Source: Candidatus Brachybacterium merdavium
GTDB taxonomy: Bacteria; Actinomycetota; Actinomycetes; Actinomycetales; Dermabacteraceae
DNA: 60,724 nucleotides
Assembly: GCA_019118275.1 (NCBI GenBank)
Contig: DWZH01000020.1
Location: 1-60,724, forward strand
Reading direction: 5' to 3'
This document shows positions 25,259 to 35,144 of the stretch, one piece after another. Numbering within the stretch: position 1 is the stretch's first letter; every line of letters starts with the position of its first letter. The translations under genes were made by a program, and so were the position numbers. The notes under the pieces are model-generated. The model was given only the letters and a program-made list of their open reading frames with translations. It did not search any database and was not told the origin of the DNA.

Positions 25259-25764
25259 TCGACCTCCAGCCCCTGCGACCCCGCCATGGCGAGGCGATCC
25301 TGGCCGGCCAGGACGAGCTGCTGGCCCGGGAGATCATCGGCCGGCGCTGGGACCGCCCGGGGCTCGAGGCGTTCCTCGAGCGCGTGCAGAACTGGCGCAC
25401 CGACGGTCCGCTGCGGGAGTACGCCGCTCTGAGCGGCACCGGCCACGGGCAGGGCGAGCTGATCGGCGGCGGGGGACTGGCGCTGCTCGGCGCCGGGATC
25501 CAGCGGGGTCAGGCGGCGCTGACCTACTGGGTGCTCAAGGCCCACCGCGGTTGCGGGCATGGCCACGCCATCGCCGCCGCCCTGCTCCAGCACGCCCGCG
25601 CCGAGCCGAGGATCGGCGAGCTGGTGCTGCGTATCGATCCCGGCAACCATGCGTCCCAGGCGGTGGCGCGAGCCCTCGGCGCACGGCCGACGGGGCGCAG
25701 CGAACCCCATCCGTGCGCGCGGCGGCGCACCGTCGGCCGCTGGAGCCTGGTGCTCGATGCCTGA
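25255..25764 (+). CDS. GNAT-family N-acetyltransferase
   Basis: 169 residues. The GNAT core is visible as a central beta-bulge strand QAALTYWVLKAHRGCGHGHAIAAALLQHA, where the acetyl-CoA pyrophosphate loop R/QxxGxG/A is represented by RGCGHG. IGELVLRIDPGNHASQAVARALGA follows, the usual N-x-A-S-xx-V-xxxLGA segment of RimJ/RimL-like transferases. Substrate unknown. It starts with GTG overlapping the GntR stop and is followed by a second, unrelated GNAT gene. Confidence 0.8.
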   Translation: MIDLQPLRPRHGEAILAGQDELLAREIIGRRWDRPGLEAFLERVQNWRTDGPLREYAALSGTGHGQGELIGGGGLALLGAGIQRGQAALTYWVLKAHRGCGHGHAIAAALLQHARAEPRIGELVLRIDPGNHASQAVARALGARPTGRSEPHPCARRRTVGRWSLVLDA

Positions 25765-25804
25765 TCCCGAGGCGGCCGAGCGCGGAGGGTGGCACGATGG
25801 CTCG

Positions 25805-26398
25805 ATGCCCACCGAGATCCGCCTGGTGCCGCCGACGAGCGCCGGCCACGCCGCGTTCATCGACTGCCTCGCCGACTTCGCCGGGTCCGGTGAGGACGAG
25901 CTGGACGGCGCCGGGATCGCCCCGGGCGGTGACCTGCCGGCCGGCGACGGCGCCTTCATCGACTACGTCACCGAGCGCCTGGCCGAGGAGGACCCCGGCA
26001 CCGAGCTCGCGGAGGGCCGGGTGCACTGCTCCAGCCGGTGGATCGTCAGCGGGGGAGCTGTCTCGGCGGGAGAGGAGCACGACCCCGGCGGCGGGAAGCT
26101 GCGTGAGGGGGACCAGATCCTGGGCTTCCTGGCGATCAGGCACCGTCTGAACCGGTACCTGCTCGAGTTCGGCGGGCACATCGGCTACTCCGTGCGCCCC
26201 TCCGCCCGGGGGAGGGGGATCGCCACCGCGGCCCTGGAGCAGGCGCTGGTGGAGGCTCGCGAGCTGGGGATCGAGCGAGTGCTGGTCACCTGCGACGAGG
26301 ACAACGCCGCCTCCCGCCGCGTGATCGAGAAGGCGGGCGGACGCGTCGAGGACGTCCGTGAGAACCGGCGCCGCTACTGGTTCGGCGGGCAGCCATGA
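25805..26398 (+). CDS. GNAT-family N-acetyltransferase
   Basis: 197 residues. The C-terminal half contains the acetyl-CoA site GYSVRPSARGRGIATAAL, followed by EQALVEARELGIERVLVTCDEDNAASRRVIEKAGG, a textbook GNAT motif A/B. The N-terminal 100 residues resemble Acetyltransf_3/YkkB-type proteins (IRLVPPTSAGHAAFIDCLADFAGSGEDELDG). An in-frame ATG at 25757 overlapping the previous gene is an alternative start; 25805 is preferred because the homology begins there. It probably belongs to the GntR-GNAT operon and converges on the regulator at 26412. Confidence 0.82.
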   Translation: MPTEIRLVPPTSAGHAAFIDCLADFAGSGEDELDGAGIAPGGDLPAGDGAFIDYVTERLAEEDPGTELAEGRVHCSSRWIVSGGAVSAGEEHDPGGGKLREGDQILGFLAIRHRLNRYLLEFGGHIGYSVRPSARGRGIATAALEQALVEARELGIERVLVTCDEDNAASRRVIEKAGGRVEDVRENRRRYWFGGQP

Positions 26399-26411
26399 CC
26401 GAGCTGCTGTC

Positions 26412-27323
26412 TCAGCGTGTCCCGTCGACGCTCTCCTCGCCGACCGCGGAATCGGCTGGTTCGTCCACGGCGTCCGGTCGGGCCGACCAGCTGGCGAGCA
26501 TCGTGAGGGCGTCGGCCGTGCTGCTGCCGGGGGCAGCGGTGTAGACGATGAGCGCCAGGCCCGGCTCGGCCGGCAGCTCCATCGACTCGTAATCGAGGTC
26601 GAGCCGGCCGACGATCGGGTGGCGCAGGCGCTTCCGCCCGCTGCGATGGAACTGGACGTCGTGCGATGCCCAGCGCTGACGGAAGATGTCGCTGCGCGTC
26701 GACAGCTCGCCGACGAGCTCGATGAGCTCCCGGTCGTGCGGGGTGCGTCCCGCTTCCAGCCGCAGCATCGCGGCGGCGTCGTTGGCGACCTGGTCCCAGT
26801 CCACGAAGAAGTCGAGCGCAGCGGGGTCGAGGTAGACGAAGCGCGCGGTGTTGGCCGGGCGCCTGGGGTTCTCGAGCACGGGGGAGTAGAGGGCCCGGCC
26901 CATCCGGTTCATCGCCACGATGTCGTGGCGGCCGTTGCGCACCCAGGCGGGAGCGTCGGAGATCGCGTCGAGCACGTGCTGGATCGTGGGTCGCACCGCG
27001 GCGGGCGGGGTCCGACGCCGTGCCGGGCCTTTCGCCGCGCTCCGGGCGAGGGAGAACAGGTGCTCCTGCTCGGCGGCGTCGAGCTGCAGGGCGCGCGCGA
27101 GGGCCTCGAGCACCGACCCGGAGGCCCCGGAGAGGTTCCCGCGCTCCAGACGGATGTAGTAGTCGACGGAGACCCCGGCCAGCATCGCGACCTCTTCACG
27201 CCGCAATCCTTGGACCCGACGATTGCCGCCATAGGCGAGCAGCCCGGCCTGCTCGGGGGTGATCCGCGCGCGCCGCGAGGTGAGGAACTCGCGGACTTCG
27301 GCACGGTGATCGATCGGGGACAT
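26412..27323 (-). CDS. XRE/MmyB-family transcriptional regulator
   Basis: 303 residues. N-terminal helix-turn-helix (about 35-95: RVQGLRREEVAMLAGVSVDYYIRLERGNLSGASGSVLEALARAL) and a C-terminal MmyB-like ligand-binding domain (about 115-280: WVRNGRHDIVAMNRMGRALY, TARFVYLDPAALDFFVDWDQVANDAAAMLR). This is the common actinobacterial type that represses or activates a neighbouring oxidoreductase. It is divergent from the aldo/keto reductase at 27457, its likely target. A -10 TAGTCT lies 6 nt before the ATG, implying a leaderless mRNA. Confidence 0.92.
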   Translation of the reverse strand: MSPIDHRAEVREFLTSRRARITPEQAGLLAYGGNRRVQGLRREEVAMLAGVSVDYYIRLERGNLSGASGSVLEALARALQLDAAEQEHLFSLARSAAKGPARRRTPPAAVRPTIQHVLDAISDAPAWVRNGRHDIVAMNRMGRALYSPVLENPRRPANTARFVYLDPAALDFFVDWDQVANDAAAMLRLEAGRTPHDRELIELVGELSTRSDIFRQRWASHDVQFHRSGRKRLRHPIVGRLDLDYESMELPAEPGLALIVYTAAPGSSTADALTMLASWSARPDAVDEPADSAVGEESVDGTR

Positions 27324-27329
27324 GAGGCA

Positions 27330-27335
27330 AGACTA
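27330..27335 (-). promoter_or_regulatory. -10 element of leaderless XRE regulator mRNA
   Basis: TAGTCT on the minus strand, 6 nt before the ATG at 27323, inside the 133-bp divergent region shared with the reductase gene. Confidence 0.45.
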
Positions 27336-27423
27336 GGCGCGCCGCGTCCGCTCCGGGAGGGTCTGGCAGTACCCGGAAGGGCGGGTCCTTCCGGGACCGC
27401 GACACCCGGCATAGCGTGTCTGA

Positions 27424-28446
<1,023 letters not shown>

Positions 28447-28507
28447 CCGGAGCGGGCGGCCCGGACGAGTCGGCACGGCGCGCACGAGCGCATTACCCTT
28501 GCGTTCC

Positions 28508-29467
28508 ATGCGGTACGGATTCCTCGGCCCCGAGACCACCTTCACCCACCAGGCGCTCCTGCAGGCTCTCGCGGAGACCCCCGAGGAGTTCGCGAGCGCG
28601 GAGCCGCAGCTGGTGCCCTTCGCCTCCGTCGCCACCGCCACCACCGATCTGATCGCCGGTGACATCGACGCGCTGATGGCGCCGATCGAGAACTCGGTGG
28701 AGGGCGGGGTCTCCGGCACCCTCGACGTGCTGGCCGCGACGGACTCGATCACGATCGTGGCCGAGCAGACCGTGCAGATCACCTTCGTGCTCGCCGCGAG
28801 GGCCGCCACGCCGCTCGACCAGCTCGGGACGATCACCTCCCATCCCCACGCCCAGGCACAGGTGCAGGAATGGCTGCGCACCCAGGTCCCCGCCGCGGAC
28901 GTCGCGGCCGCATCCTCGACCGCCGCCGCGGCGCGTGATCTGGCCGCGCTGGACGCGGAGGCCGCCCGGGGCCGCGCCGCCGTGTGCTCGCCGCTGGCCG
29001 CTCAGCACTACGGGCTGGAGATCCTGGCCGAGGGCATCGAGGACCATGCGGGCGCGATCACCCGCTTCGTGCTGGTCACCCGCGAGGGCCGGATCCCCGC
29101 CCGCACCGGGGCCGACAAGACCACCCTGGCGATCCAGCTGCCGCACAACCGGGCGGGCGCGCTGCTCGAGGCGTTGGAGATCCTCAGCTCCAACGGTGTG
29201 AACATGTCCCGGATCGAGTCCCGGCCGGTCGGGGACTTCCTGGGCCGGTACTCCTTCTCGATCGACGTCGAGGGGCACATCGAGGACCGTCGGGTGGCGG
29301 CGGCCCTGCGCTCCCTGCACCGGCTGTGCCCGGTGGTCCACTACCTGGGCTCCTACCCCCGCGTGGACGGCGGCCGCCCCGACATCCGCGAGGACTACGC
29401 AGACGAGGCCTACGACGCCGCCCGCGTCTGGGTGGAGCGGCTGTCGGGGATGATCACCCCGTCCTGA
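28508..29467 (+). CDS. pheA: Prephenate dehydratase
   Basis: 319 residues; converts prephenate to phenylpyruvate in phenylalanine biosynthesis. The PDT domain begins at the first residues (MRYGFLGPETTFTHQAL), with DIDALMAPIENSVEGGVSGTLD and the catalytic AAVCSPLAAQHYGLEILAEGIEDHAGAITRFVLV block. A regulatory ACT domain follows from about residue 210, with GALLEALEILSSNGVNMSRIESRP as the GALV/ESRP motif that binds phenylalanine. No chorismate mutase domain is fused. TACCCT (28494-28499) ends 8 nt before the ATG. The frame is open upstream but homology starts here. Confidence 0.95.
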   Translation: MRYGFLGPETTFTHQALLQALAETPEEFASAEPQLVPFASVATATTDLIAGDIDALMAPIENSVEGGVSGTLDVLAATDSITIVAEQTVQITFVLAARAATPLDQLGTITSHPHAQAQVQEWLRTQVPAADVAAASSTAAAARDLAALDAEAARGRAAVCSPLAAQHYGLEILAEGIEDHAGAITRFVLVTREGRIPARTGADKTTLAIQLPHNRAGALLEALEILSSNGVNMSRIESRPVGDFLGRYSFSIDVEGHIEDRRVAAALRSLHRLCPVVHYLGSYPRVDGGRPDIREDYADEAYDAARVWVERLSGMITPS

Positions 29468-29484
29468 CGCCTGGGCCTTCGGCG

Positions 29485-29503
29485 CGGACCGGAGTAGGGT
29501 CCG
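29485..29503. promoter_or_regulatory. Palindrome upstream of the first universal stress protein gene
   Basis: CGGACC and GGTCCG arms with a 7-nt centre, 72 bp before the ATG at 29575. Possible operator. Confidence 0.3.
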
Positions 29504-29507
29504 AGGC

Positions 29508-29545
29508 GACGAGGACGGACTCGAGGACGGGGCGTCATCCTCGTC
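29508..29545 (+). promoter_or_regulatory. Leader hairpin of the first universal stress protein gene
   Basis: GACGAGGA (29508-29515) pairs with TCCTCGTC (29538-29545). A homologous hairpin occurs at 30600-30637 before the second copy. Confidence 0.4.
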
Positions 29546-29574
29546 CCGGTCGCCGGCCCCGCAGAGGATGCGCC

Positions 29575-30537
29575 ATGAGCATCGATGGTCAACCCGATCA
29601 CGACACCATCCCCTTCGACCCCGGAGCGCGGGACCTGGGCATCGTCGTCGGTTTCGACGGGTCCCCGAACTCCACCCAGGCCCTGCGCTACGGCGCCGGC
29701 ATCGCCGCGCGCCGCGGGGTGCAGCTGACCGTGATCACCACCTACCGTGCCCCGGTCCCGGTGTACGGGGCCTATGCGGCCGTGCCCGCGCAGCGCGAGG
29801 ACGAGGCGAACCGACGCCGCGCCCAGACCGCACTGGACGAGGCGGCGGTGCTGCTGGAGGGGCACCGCGGGGAGGTCTCCTACATGACCGCCGAGGGCGA
29901 CTCCGTGGGCACCCTGGCCGACGCCTCTGCGAACGCGCAGCTGGTCGTGGTCGGCGCGCGGGGCCGAGGCGGGTTCCTCGGGCTCGTGCGCGGCTCCGTC
30001 GCCACCACGCTGCCGGCCCACGCCCGGTGCCCCACCATCGTCGTCCCGGGCGAGGACCAGGAGGAGCCGGCGCCCACGTCCGCCCCCGTCGTGGTCGGCA
30101 TGGACGAGTCCCAGCGCAGCCGCGTCGCCGCCCTCCACGCGGCGCAGGTGGCCAGGGAGCGGGGGACCTCGCTGCTGGTGCTGATGGCCCTGCCGATGCC
30201 GGTGAGCGAGCTGTCCTGGTACCCCGAGCTCTCTCCTGACGCCGAAGGGATCGCGGAGCGCCGCCGGCAGGAGCTGCAGGCGGTCCTCGAGCAGGACATC
30301 GCCTGGATCAGGGCGCAGGTCCCCGCGATCGAGGTGGCGGGGGAGGTGCGCATCGGCGAGCCCGCGGTCGTCCTCCACGACGCGATCGGCGAGTCCCAGC
30401 TGACCGTGGTGGGCACCCGGGGGCGGGGCGCGGTCCGCAGAGTCCTGCTCGGATCGACCTCCCGCGCGATCCTGCACGAGGCGGAGGGGGCGGTGATGAT
30501 CGTCCCGCACCTGCAGGACGAGCGGCTGCCGAGTTAG
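29575..30537 (+). CDS. Universal stress protein, tandem UspA domains
   Basis: 320 residues with two UspA domains, about 20-160 and 175-315. Each carries the ATP-binding glycine motif: VVGARGRGGFLGLVRGSVA in the first, VVGTRGRGAVRRVLLGSTS in the second, matching G-2x-G-9x-G(S/T). Such proteins bind ATP and accumulate in starvation or hypoxia; their biochemical role is unsettled. An AGAGGA site precedes the ATG. It is the first of two tandem paralogues, both opening with a DTIPFDPGARDLGIVVG/ETIPFDPAARNLGVAVG segment. Confidence 0.92.
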   Translation: MSIDGQPDHDTIPFDPGARDLGIVVGFDGSPNSTQALRYGAGIAARRGVQLTVITTYRAPVPVYGAYAAVPAQREDEANRRRAQTALDEAAVLLEGHRGEVSYMTAEGDSVGTLADASANAQLVVVGARGRGGFLGLVRGSVATTLPAHARCPTIVVPGEDQEEPAPTSAPVVVGMDESQRSRVAALHAAQVARERGTSLLVLMALPMPVSELSWYPELSPDAEGIAERRRQELQAVLEQDIAWIRAQVPAIEVAGEVRIGEPAVVLHDAIGESQLTVVGTRGRGAVRRVLLGSTSRAILHEAEGAVMIVPHLQDERLPS

Positions 30538-30552
30538 GACTCGGCGAAAGGT

Positions 30553-30566
30553 GGGACGTTCGTCCT
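30553..30566. promoter_or_regulatory. DosR-like inverted repeat upstream of the second universal stress gene
   Basis: GGGAC-GTTC-GTCCT, matching the GGGAC-N4-GTCCC core of mycobacterial dormancy-regulator boxes in all but the last base. It lies about 100 bp before the ATG at 30667. Confidence 0.3.
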
Positions 30567-30599
30567 CGGCGCTGATGACCGAGCGGATAGCATCAAGAT

Positions 30600-30637
30600 G
30601 ACGAGGGCGGCCTCGACAGCGGGGCGCCGCCGTCGTC
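30600..30637 (+). promoter_or_regulatory. Leader hairpin of the second universal stress protein gene
   Basis: GACGAGGGCGGC (30600-30611) pairs with GCCGCCGTCGTC (30626-30637), 11 of 12 positions. Homologous to 29508-29545. Confidence 0.4.
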
Positions 30638-30666
30638 CTCCCCGGATGCCCCGCGCAGGAGACGCC

Positions 30667-31653
30667 ATGAACACCGAAGTCCCTACCGAGCCGGAGACGA
30701 TCCCCTTCGACCCCGCCGCACGCAACCTGGGCGTGGCAGTCGGCTACGACGGGTCCGAGAACGCTGAAGCGGCAGTGCGCTACGCCGCGGACATCGCCGC
30801 CCGCCGCGGCACCTCGCTCACGGTGGTCACCGCCTACCGGACCCCGATCCCGGTGTACGCCAACCCGGCCGCCCTCCAGGCATGGAAGGAGGACAAGGCA
30901 CATCAGCAAGTGGCCGAGTCCCTGCTGGAGAAGGCCGCCGGACTGCTCGCCGAGCACTCCGGGAAGGTCAAGTACGTCACCGTCGACGGCGACTCGGTGG
31001 GAGCCCTGGCCGAGATCTCGGCCAAGGCTCAGCTGATCGTCGTCGGCTCCCGGGGCCGAGGCGGATTCCTCGGGCTGCTGAGAGGATCGGTCGCCACCTC
31101 GCTCCCGGCCCATGCCACCTGCCCCACCGTGGTGGTGCCGAGCACTCCGCTGCCGAGCCGATCCGCGCCCGTCCTCGTCGGCGCCGATCTGTCGAGCCAC
31201 AGCCGGGTGGCCGCCCTGCAGGCGGCGCAGGTCGCCAAGGACCGCGGCTCCCCGCTGTTCGTGGTGATGGCTCTGCCGAGGTTCGACCGCGGGGGCACCT
31301 GGTACCCCGAGCCGCTCGACGAGGCCGACCGTAGGACGGAGCGGCGCCGACAGGAGCTGCAGGAGATCCTCGAGGCGGAGATCCGGTGGCTCGCGAAGCA
31401 GGTGCCGGGGATCAAGGCGAGCGGAGAGGTGCGGATCGGTGAACCCGCCCGGGTCCTGCGCGACGCCGCCGAGAGCGCCCAGCTGACCGTGGTCGGCTCC
31501 CGCGGACGGGGTGCGGTGGCCAGCACGCTGCTCGGCTCGACCTCGCGTGAGGTCCTGCACGAGGCGGACGGGCCGGTGATGGTCGTGCCGTACCTGGAGG
31601 ACGAGCGCGTGGACATCGAGGAGGAGGTCACTGCCGAGTCGGACGGGAGCTGA
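30667..31653 (+). CDS. Universal stress protein, tandem UspA domains (paralogue)
   Basis: 328 residues, a clear paralogue of the preceding protein with the same two-domain layout and both ATP-binding loops intact (VVGSRGRGGFLGLLRGSVA and VVGSRGRGAVASTLLGSTS). It starts at the ATG 30667 with an AGGAG site; the open frame upstream is the GC-rich leader that it shares by descent with the first copy. Its last 26 bp overlap the end of the convergent diacylglycerol-kinase-like gene. Confidence 0.92.
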   Translation: MNTEVPTEPETIPFDPAARNLGVAVGYDGSENAEAAVRYAADIAARRGTSLTVVTAYRTPIPVYANPAALQAWKEDKAHQQVAESLLEKAAGLLAEHSGKVKYVTVDGDSVGALAEISAKAQLIVVGSRGRGGFLGLLRGSVATSLPAHATCPTVVVPSTPLPSRSAPVLVGADLSSHSRVAALQAAQVAKDRGSPLFVVMALPRFDRGGTWYPEPLDEADRRTERRRQELQEILEAEIRWLAKQVPGIKASGEVRIGEPARVLRDAAESAQLTVVGSRGRGAVASTLLGSTSREVLHEADGPVMVVPYLEDERVDIEEEVTAESDGS

Positions 31654-32803
31654 CCGGGGCCCGCAGGCGCAGCCCTCCGGACTCGACGGTGGCGATCATG
31701 TGGGTCGCCTCCACATCGGTGTCGCCGTCGAGCTGGACCGGCTGCGCCTTGGCGGTCGCCACCCGGATGCCCGGGGTCAGATACCGCTCCAAGGTCGACA
31801 GGCGCGGCCCGAATCTCGGCTTCAGCCGTGGGTTGATCACCTGGGTGGCGACCTGACTGAACCCGGCCGCTCCGCGCCAGCCCGCCACCACCACCTCGAG
31901 GCGGCCGTTGTCGATGGTCGCGTCCGGCATCAGCACGAGCCCGCCGGGCAGCCGGCCGACGTTGCCCAGCAGCACGGTGCGGGCCTTGTGGGCGTGCTGG
32001 GACTCATCGGGCAGCTGGACCACCACGTCCACCGAGCGGCCCAGCAGGGTTCGCACGCCCCCGAGGACGTAGGCGATCCAGCCGATCCGCTTCTTCAGCC
32101 GGGGAACGGTGTAGCCGATCATCTCGGCGTCGGCCCCGAACCCGGCGATCACCAGGAAGATCTGGCGCGGTGCGGACAGTGCCGCGGCGGGGGAGTCGCC
32201 GGTGCGCAGCCAGCCGACGTCGACCTGCCGGTCCTCGCCGGTCAGCGCGGCGGTCATCGCCGCACCGGGGTCCTCGAGCGGCACCTCGACGTTGCGGGCG
32301 AGGAGGTTGCCGGTGCCGGCGGGGATGATGCCCATGGGGACGCCGGTGCCGGCCAGCACTGAGGCGACCATCCGCACGGTGCCGTCGCCCCCGGCCGCCA
32401 TGACCAGGTCGGCGCCCTCGCGCAGCGCCTGCTCGGCCTGCCCCTGCCCGGGATCGTCGATGGTGGTCTCGTAGAAGACCGTCTCGGCCCCCTCGATCCG
32501 CTCCACCAGCTCGGACAGGCGCTGCCGGATGGACTCCGTCTCGGCGAACTTCGAGGGGTTCAACACCACTGCGATCCGGTGCAGCCGGTCGTCGTCTCCG
32601 GAACCGGCCACGGGAGCGGGATCGCGAGCGTCGTCGGCGTCCGAGCCGGCGCGGCGCCGGGCGGAGCGATCCTCTGCGGCCGTGCGCAGGGCCGTGAGCT
32701 CCCGGCGGTGGCGCCCGAGGCGGCGCAGCACCATCACGAGCAGGGCGATCGTGATGACCGTGGTGAGCACCGAGACGATGCTCAGCAGCAGGGTGAGGTC
32801 CAT
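31628..32803 (-). CDS. Diacylglycerol/sphingosine kinase-like lipid kinase
   Basis: 391 residues. An N-terminal membrane helix (about 3-28) and a basic linker lead into the DAGK catalytic domain (about 80-215). That domain has VVLNPSKF, the nucleotide-binding [37 protein letters not shown] motif, and the downstream YegS/LCB5 domain up to [13 protein letters not shown]. It should phosphorylate a membrane lipid such as diacylglycerol. The start is fixed by TACTCT 6 nt upstream of the ATG. It is divergent from serS with only 44 bp between start codons. Confidence 0.88.
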   Translation of the reverse strand: MDLTLLLSIVSVLTTVITIALLVMVLRRLGRHRRELTALRTAAEDRSARRRAGSDADDARDPAPVAGSGDDDRLHRIAVVLNPSKFAETESIRQRLSELVERIEGAETVFYETTIDDPGQGQAEQALREGADLVMAAGGDGTVRMVASVLAGTGVPMGIIPAGTGNLLARNVEVPLEDPGAAMTAALTGEDRQVDVGWLRTGDSPAAALSAPRQIFLVIAGFGADAEMIGYTVPRLKKRIGWIAYVLGGVRTLLGRSVDVVVQLPDESQHAHKARTVLLGNVGRLPGGLVLMPDATIDNGRLEVVVAGWRGAAGFSQVATQVINPRLKPRFGPRLSTLERYLTPGIRVATAKAQPVQLDGDTDVEATHMIATVESGGLRLRAPVSSRPTRQ

Positions 32804-32809
32804 TCCGCC

Positions 32810-32841
32810 AGAGTACTGCCGACCCGCAACGCGGGTACCCT
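32810..32841. promoter_or_regulatory. Overlapping divergent leaderless promoters with a central palindrome
   Basis: Minus-strand -10 TACTCT (complement of 32810-32815) is 6 nt from the kinase ATG; plus-strand -10 TACCCT (32836-32841) is 6 nt from the serS ATG. Between them is ACCCGC-AAC-GCGGGT (32822-32836), a perfect 6-3-6 inverted repeat that could bind a shared regulator. Confidence 0.45.
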
Positions 32842-32847
32842 GGTGCA

Positions 32848-34110
32848 ATGATCGATCTGCGGCAACTGCGCGAGAACCCCGACGTCGTCCGTGAGGCCCA
32901 GCGTGCTCGGCGCCGCGATGACGCCATCGTCGACGCCGTGCTCGAGGCCGACTCCCGCTGGCGCGAGGCCACCGCCGCCTTCGAGTCCGCCCGCGCCGAG
33001 CAGAAGGCCTTCGGCAAACGGGTCGCGACGGCCCAGGGTGAGCAGAAGCAGGAGCTGCTGGCCGAGGTCAAGCAGCTCGCCGCTGACGTCAAGCGCCTCG
33101 AGGCCGAGTCGGCCGCGGTCCTCGCCAGCCGCGATGAGCTGCTGCGCTCGATCCCCAACCTGGCCGAGGGCGCTCCCGAGGGGCTCGAGGAGGACTTCAC
33201 CGTCCGTGAGACCATCGGCGAGGTCCCCGCCTTCGAGCACCCCGTCAAGGACCACCTGGAGATCGCCGAGGGCCTGCGCGCGATCGACATGGGCCGCGGC
33301 GCGAAGGTCTCCGGCGCCCGCTTCTACTTCCTGACCGGCGTCGGTGCCCAGCTCGAGCTGGCGCTGCTGAACGCCGCCATCGACCAGGCCACCTCCTACG
33401 GGTTCACCCCGATGATCACCCCCACCCTGGTGCTGCCCGAGACCATGGACGGCACCGGCTTCCTGGGCGAGCACGCCGACGAGGTCTACCACCTCGACAA
33501 GGGCGATGACCTGTACCTGGTGGGCACCAGCGAGGCCGCGCTGGCCGGCTACCACCAGGGCGAGGTCATCGACGTCTCCACGGGGCCCGTGCGCTATGCG
33601 GCCTGGTCGGCCTGCTACCGCCGCGAGGCCGGCAGCTACGGCCGCGACACCCGCGGCATCATCCGCGTCCACCAGTTCCACAAGGTGGAGATGTTCTCCT
33701 ACTGCCGCCTCGAGGACTCCTACGCCGAGCACGAACGGCTGCTGGACTGGGAGCGCGAGATGATGGCCCGCATCGATGTGCCCTACCGGATCATCGACAC
33801 CGCCGCCGGGGACCTGGGCACCTCCGCCGCCCGCAAGTTCGACTGCGAGGCCTGGATGCCCAGTCAGAAGACCTACCGCGAGCTGACCTCCACCTCGAAC
33901 TGCACCCAGTTCCAGGCGCGCCGGCTGAACATCCGCGAGCGCACCGAGGACGGCCTGCGCCCCGTCGCCACCCTCAACGGCACCCTGGCCACCACCCGCT
34001 TCATCGCCGCGATCCTCGAGAACCACCAGCAGGCCGACGGCTCGGTGGTGGTCCCCGAAGGCCTGCGCCCCTATCTGGGAGGACGCGAGGTCTTCGAGGT
34101 CGTGGCCTGA
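32848..34110 (+). CDS. serS: Seryl-tRNA synthetase
   Basis: 420-residue class II synthetase charging tRNA-Ser (and tRNA-Sec where present). An N-terminal helical hairpin (about 1-105, charged coiled coil that grips the tRNA long arm) is followed by the catalytic core. Motif 2 is [35 protein letters not shown] and motif 3 is [33 protein letters not shown] binds serine. Length is normal. The mRNA is likely leaderless. The HAD phosphatase gene starts 2 bp after its stop. Confidence 0.97.
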   Translation: MIDLRQLRENPDVVREAQRARRRDDAIVDAVLEADSRWREATAAFESARAEQKAFGKRVATAQGEQKQELLAEVKQLAADVKRLEAESAAVLASRDELLRSIPNLAEGAPEGLEEDFTVRETIGEVPAFEHPVKDHLEIAEGLRAIDMGRGAKVSGARFYFLTGVGAQLELALLNAAIDQATSYGFTPMITPTLVLPETMDGTGFLGEHADEVYHLDKGDDLYLVGTSEAALAGYHQGEVIDVSTGPVRYAAWSACYRREAGSYGRDTRGIIRVHQFHKVEMFSYCRLEDSYAEHERLLDWEREMMARIDVPYRIIDTAAGDLGTSAARKFDCEAWMPSQKTYRELTSTSNCTQFQARRLNIRERTEDGLRPVATLNGTLATTRFIAAILENHQQADGSVVVPEGLRPYLGGREVFEVVA

Positions 34111-34111
34111 G

Positions 34112-35131
34112 ATGACCCCGGATGCCTCCGGGCCCGACGACACCCCGACGGACCGCACCCCGGCGCCCCCACGCCGCCGCGCGGGACACCTGGCCTCCCT
34201 GCTGTCGGCCCTGCGCCGCCGCAGGTCGACCCAGCGGCCAGGAGAAGCTGAGACACTGCCCGATATGGAGGCCACGACACGGATGACCGATCTCGAGACG
34301 GCGCGCACGCGCCTGGACACGCACCTGCGCGAGCTCGCCGGCCAGGATCTGCTGCTCTGTCTCGACATCGACGGCACCCTGGTCGACCACGACGGCACCA
34401 TGACCCCGCCGATGCGCACTGCGTTGCGCCGCGCCGCCGAGGAGCAGGTCGTGGTCATCGCCACCGGCCGCTCGATCGGGGCGACACTGCCGATCGTGGA
34501 GGCCGCGGGCATCGAGAGCGGCTACGCGGTGTGCTCCAACGGCGCCGTGACCGTGCGCATGGACCCGCAGGCCGAGCGCGGGTACCGGGTGGTCGACACC
34601 CGCACCTTCCAGCCCGGCCACGCCCTGCGCACCCTGCGCGACATCGCGCCCGACGCGCACTACGCGGTGGAGATGGCCGACGGCACCTTCCACGCCACCG
34701 TCGGCTTCCAGGACGCCAGCTTCGGCGTCGAGGCCATCGAGAGCGACCTCGAGCACCTGATGTCCCTCGAGGCGGTGCGCGTGGTCGTCCACGTCCCGGA
34801 CCTGACCCCGCAGGAGTTCAGCGACGTCATCGCCGAGTCCGGGGTGCACGGTGTGGAGTACTCGATCGGCTGGACCGCCTGGCTGGACATGGCGGCCCCC
34901 GGTGTCTCCAAGGCCAGCGCCCTCGAGGAGATCCGCACGGGACTGGGCATCGACCAGGCCCGCACGGTCGCGGTCGGGGACGGCTTCAACGACTCCGAGA
35001 TGCTCGTCTGGGCAGGGGTCGGCATCGCGATGGGACAGGCGCCGCAGGGCGTCAAGGACCTCGCCGACACCGTCACCGAGTCCGTCTACGCAGACGGCAC
35101 CGTGCTCGTGCTCGAACAGCTGCGCGGCTGA
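34112..35131 (+). CDS. HAD-superfamily hydrolase, Cof-type
   Basis: 339 residues. After a 70-residue Pro/Arg-rich N-terminal segment comes the HAD core: motif I LLCLDIDGTLVDHDG (nucleophile and acid/base aspartates), motif II ATGRS, a C2-type cap, motif III lysine in APGVSKASALEEI and motif IV VGDGFNDSEMLVWAG. Cof-type enzymes dephosphorylate sugar phosphates or flavin phosphates. The start at 34112, 2 bp after serS, is provisional; ATGs at 34265 or 34283 would remove the disordered extension and give a more usual length. Probably co-transcribed with serS. Confidence 0.85.
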   Translation: MTPDASGPDDTPTDRTPAPPRRRAGHLASLLSALRRRRSTQRPGEAETLPDMEATTRMTDLETARTRLDTHLRELAGQDLLLCLDIDGTLVDHDGTMTPPMRTALRRAAEEQVVVIATGRSIGATLPIVEAAGIESGYAVCSNGAVTVRMDPQAERGYRVVDTRTFQPGHALRTLRDIAPDAHYAVEMADGTFHATVGFQDASFGVEAIESDLEHLMSLEAVRVVVHVPDLTPQEFSDVIAESGVHGVEYSIGWTAWLDMAAPGVSKASALEEIRTGLGIDQARTVAVGDGFNDSEMLVWAGVGIAMGQAPQGVKDLADTVTESVYADGTVLVLEQLRG

Positions 35132-35144
35132 GGCGGGCGGGCGT

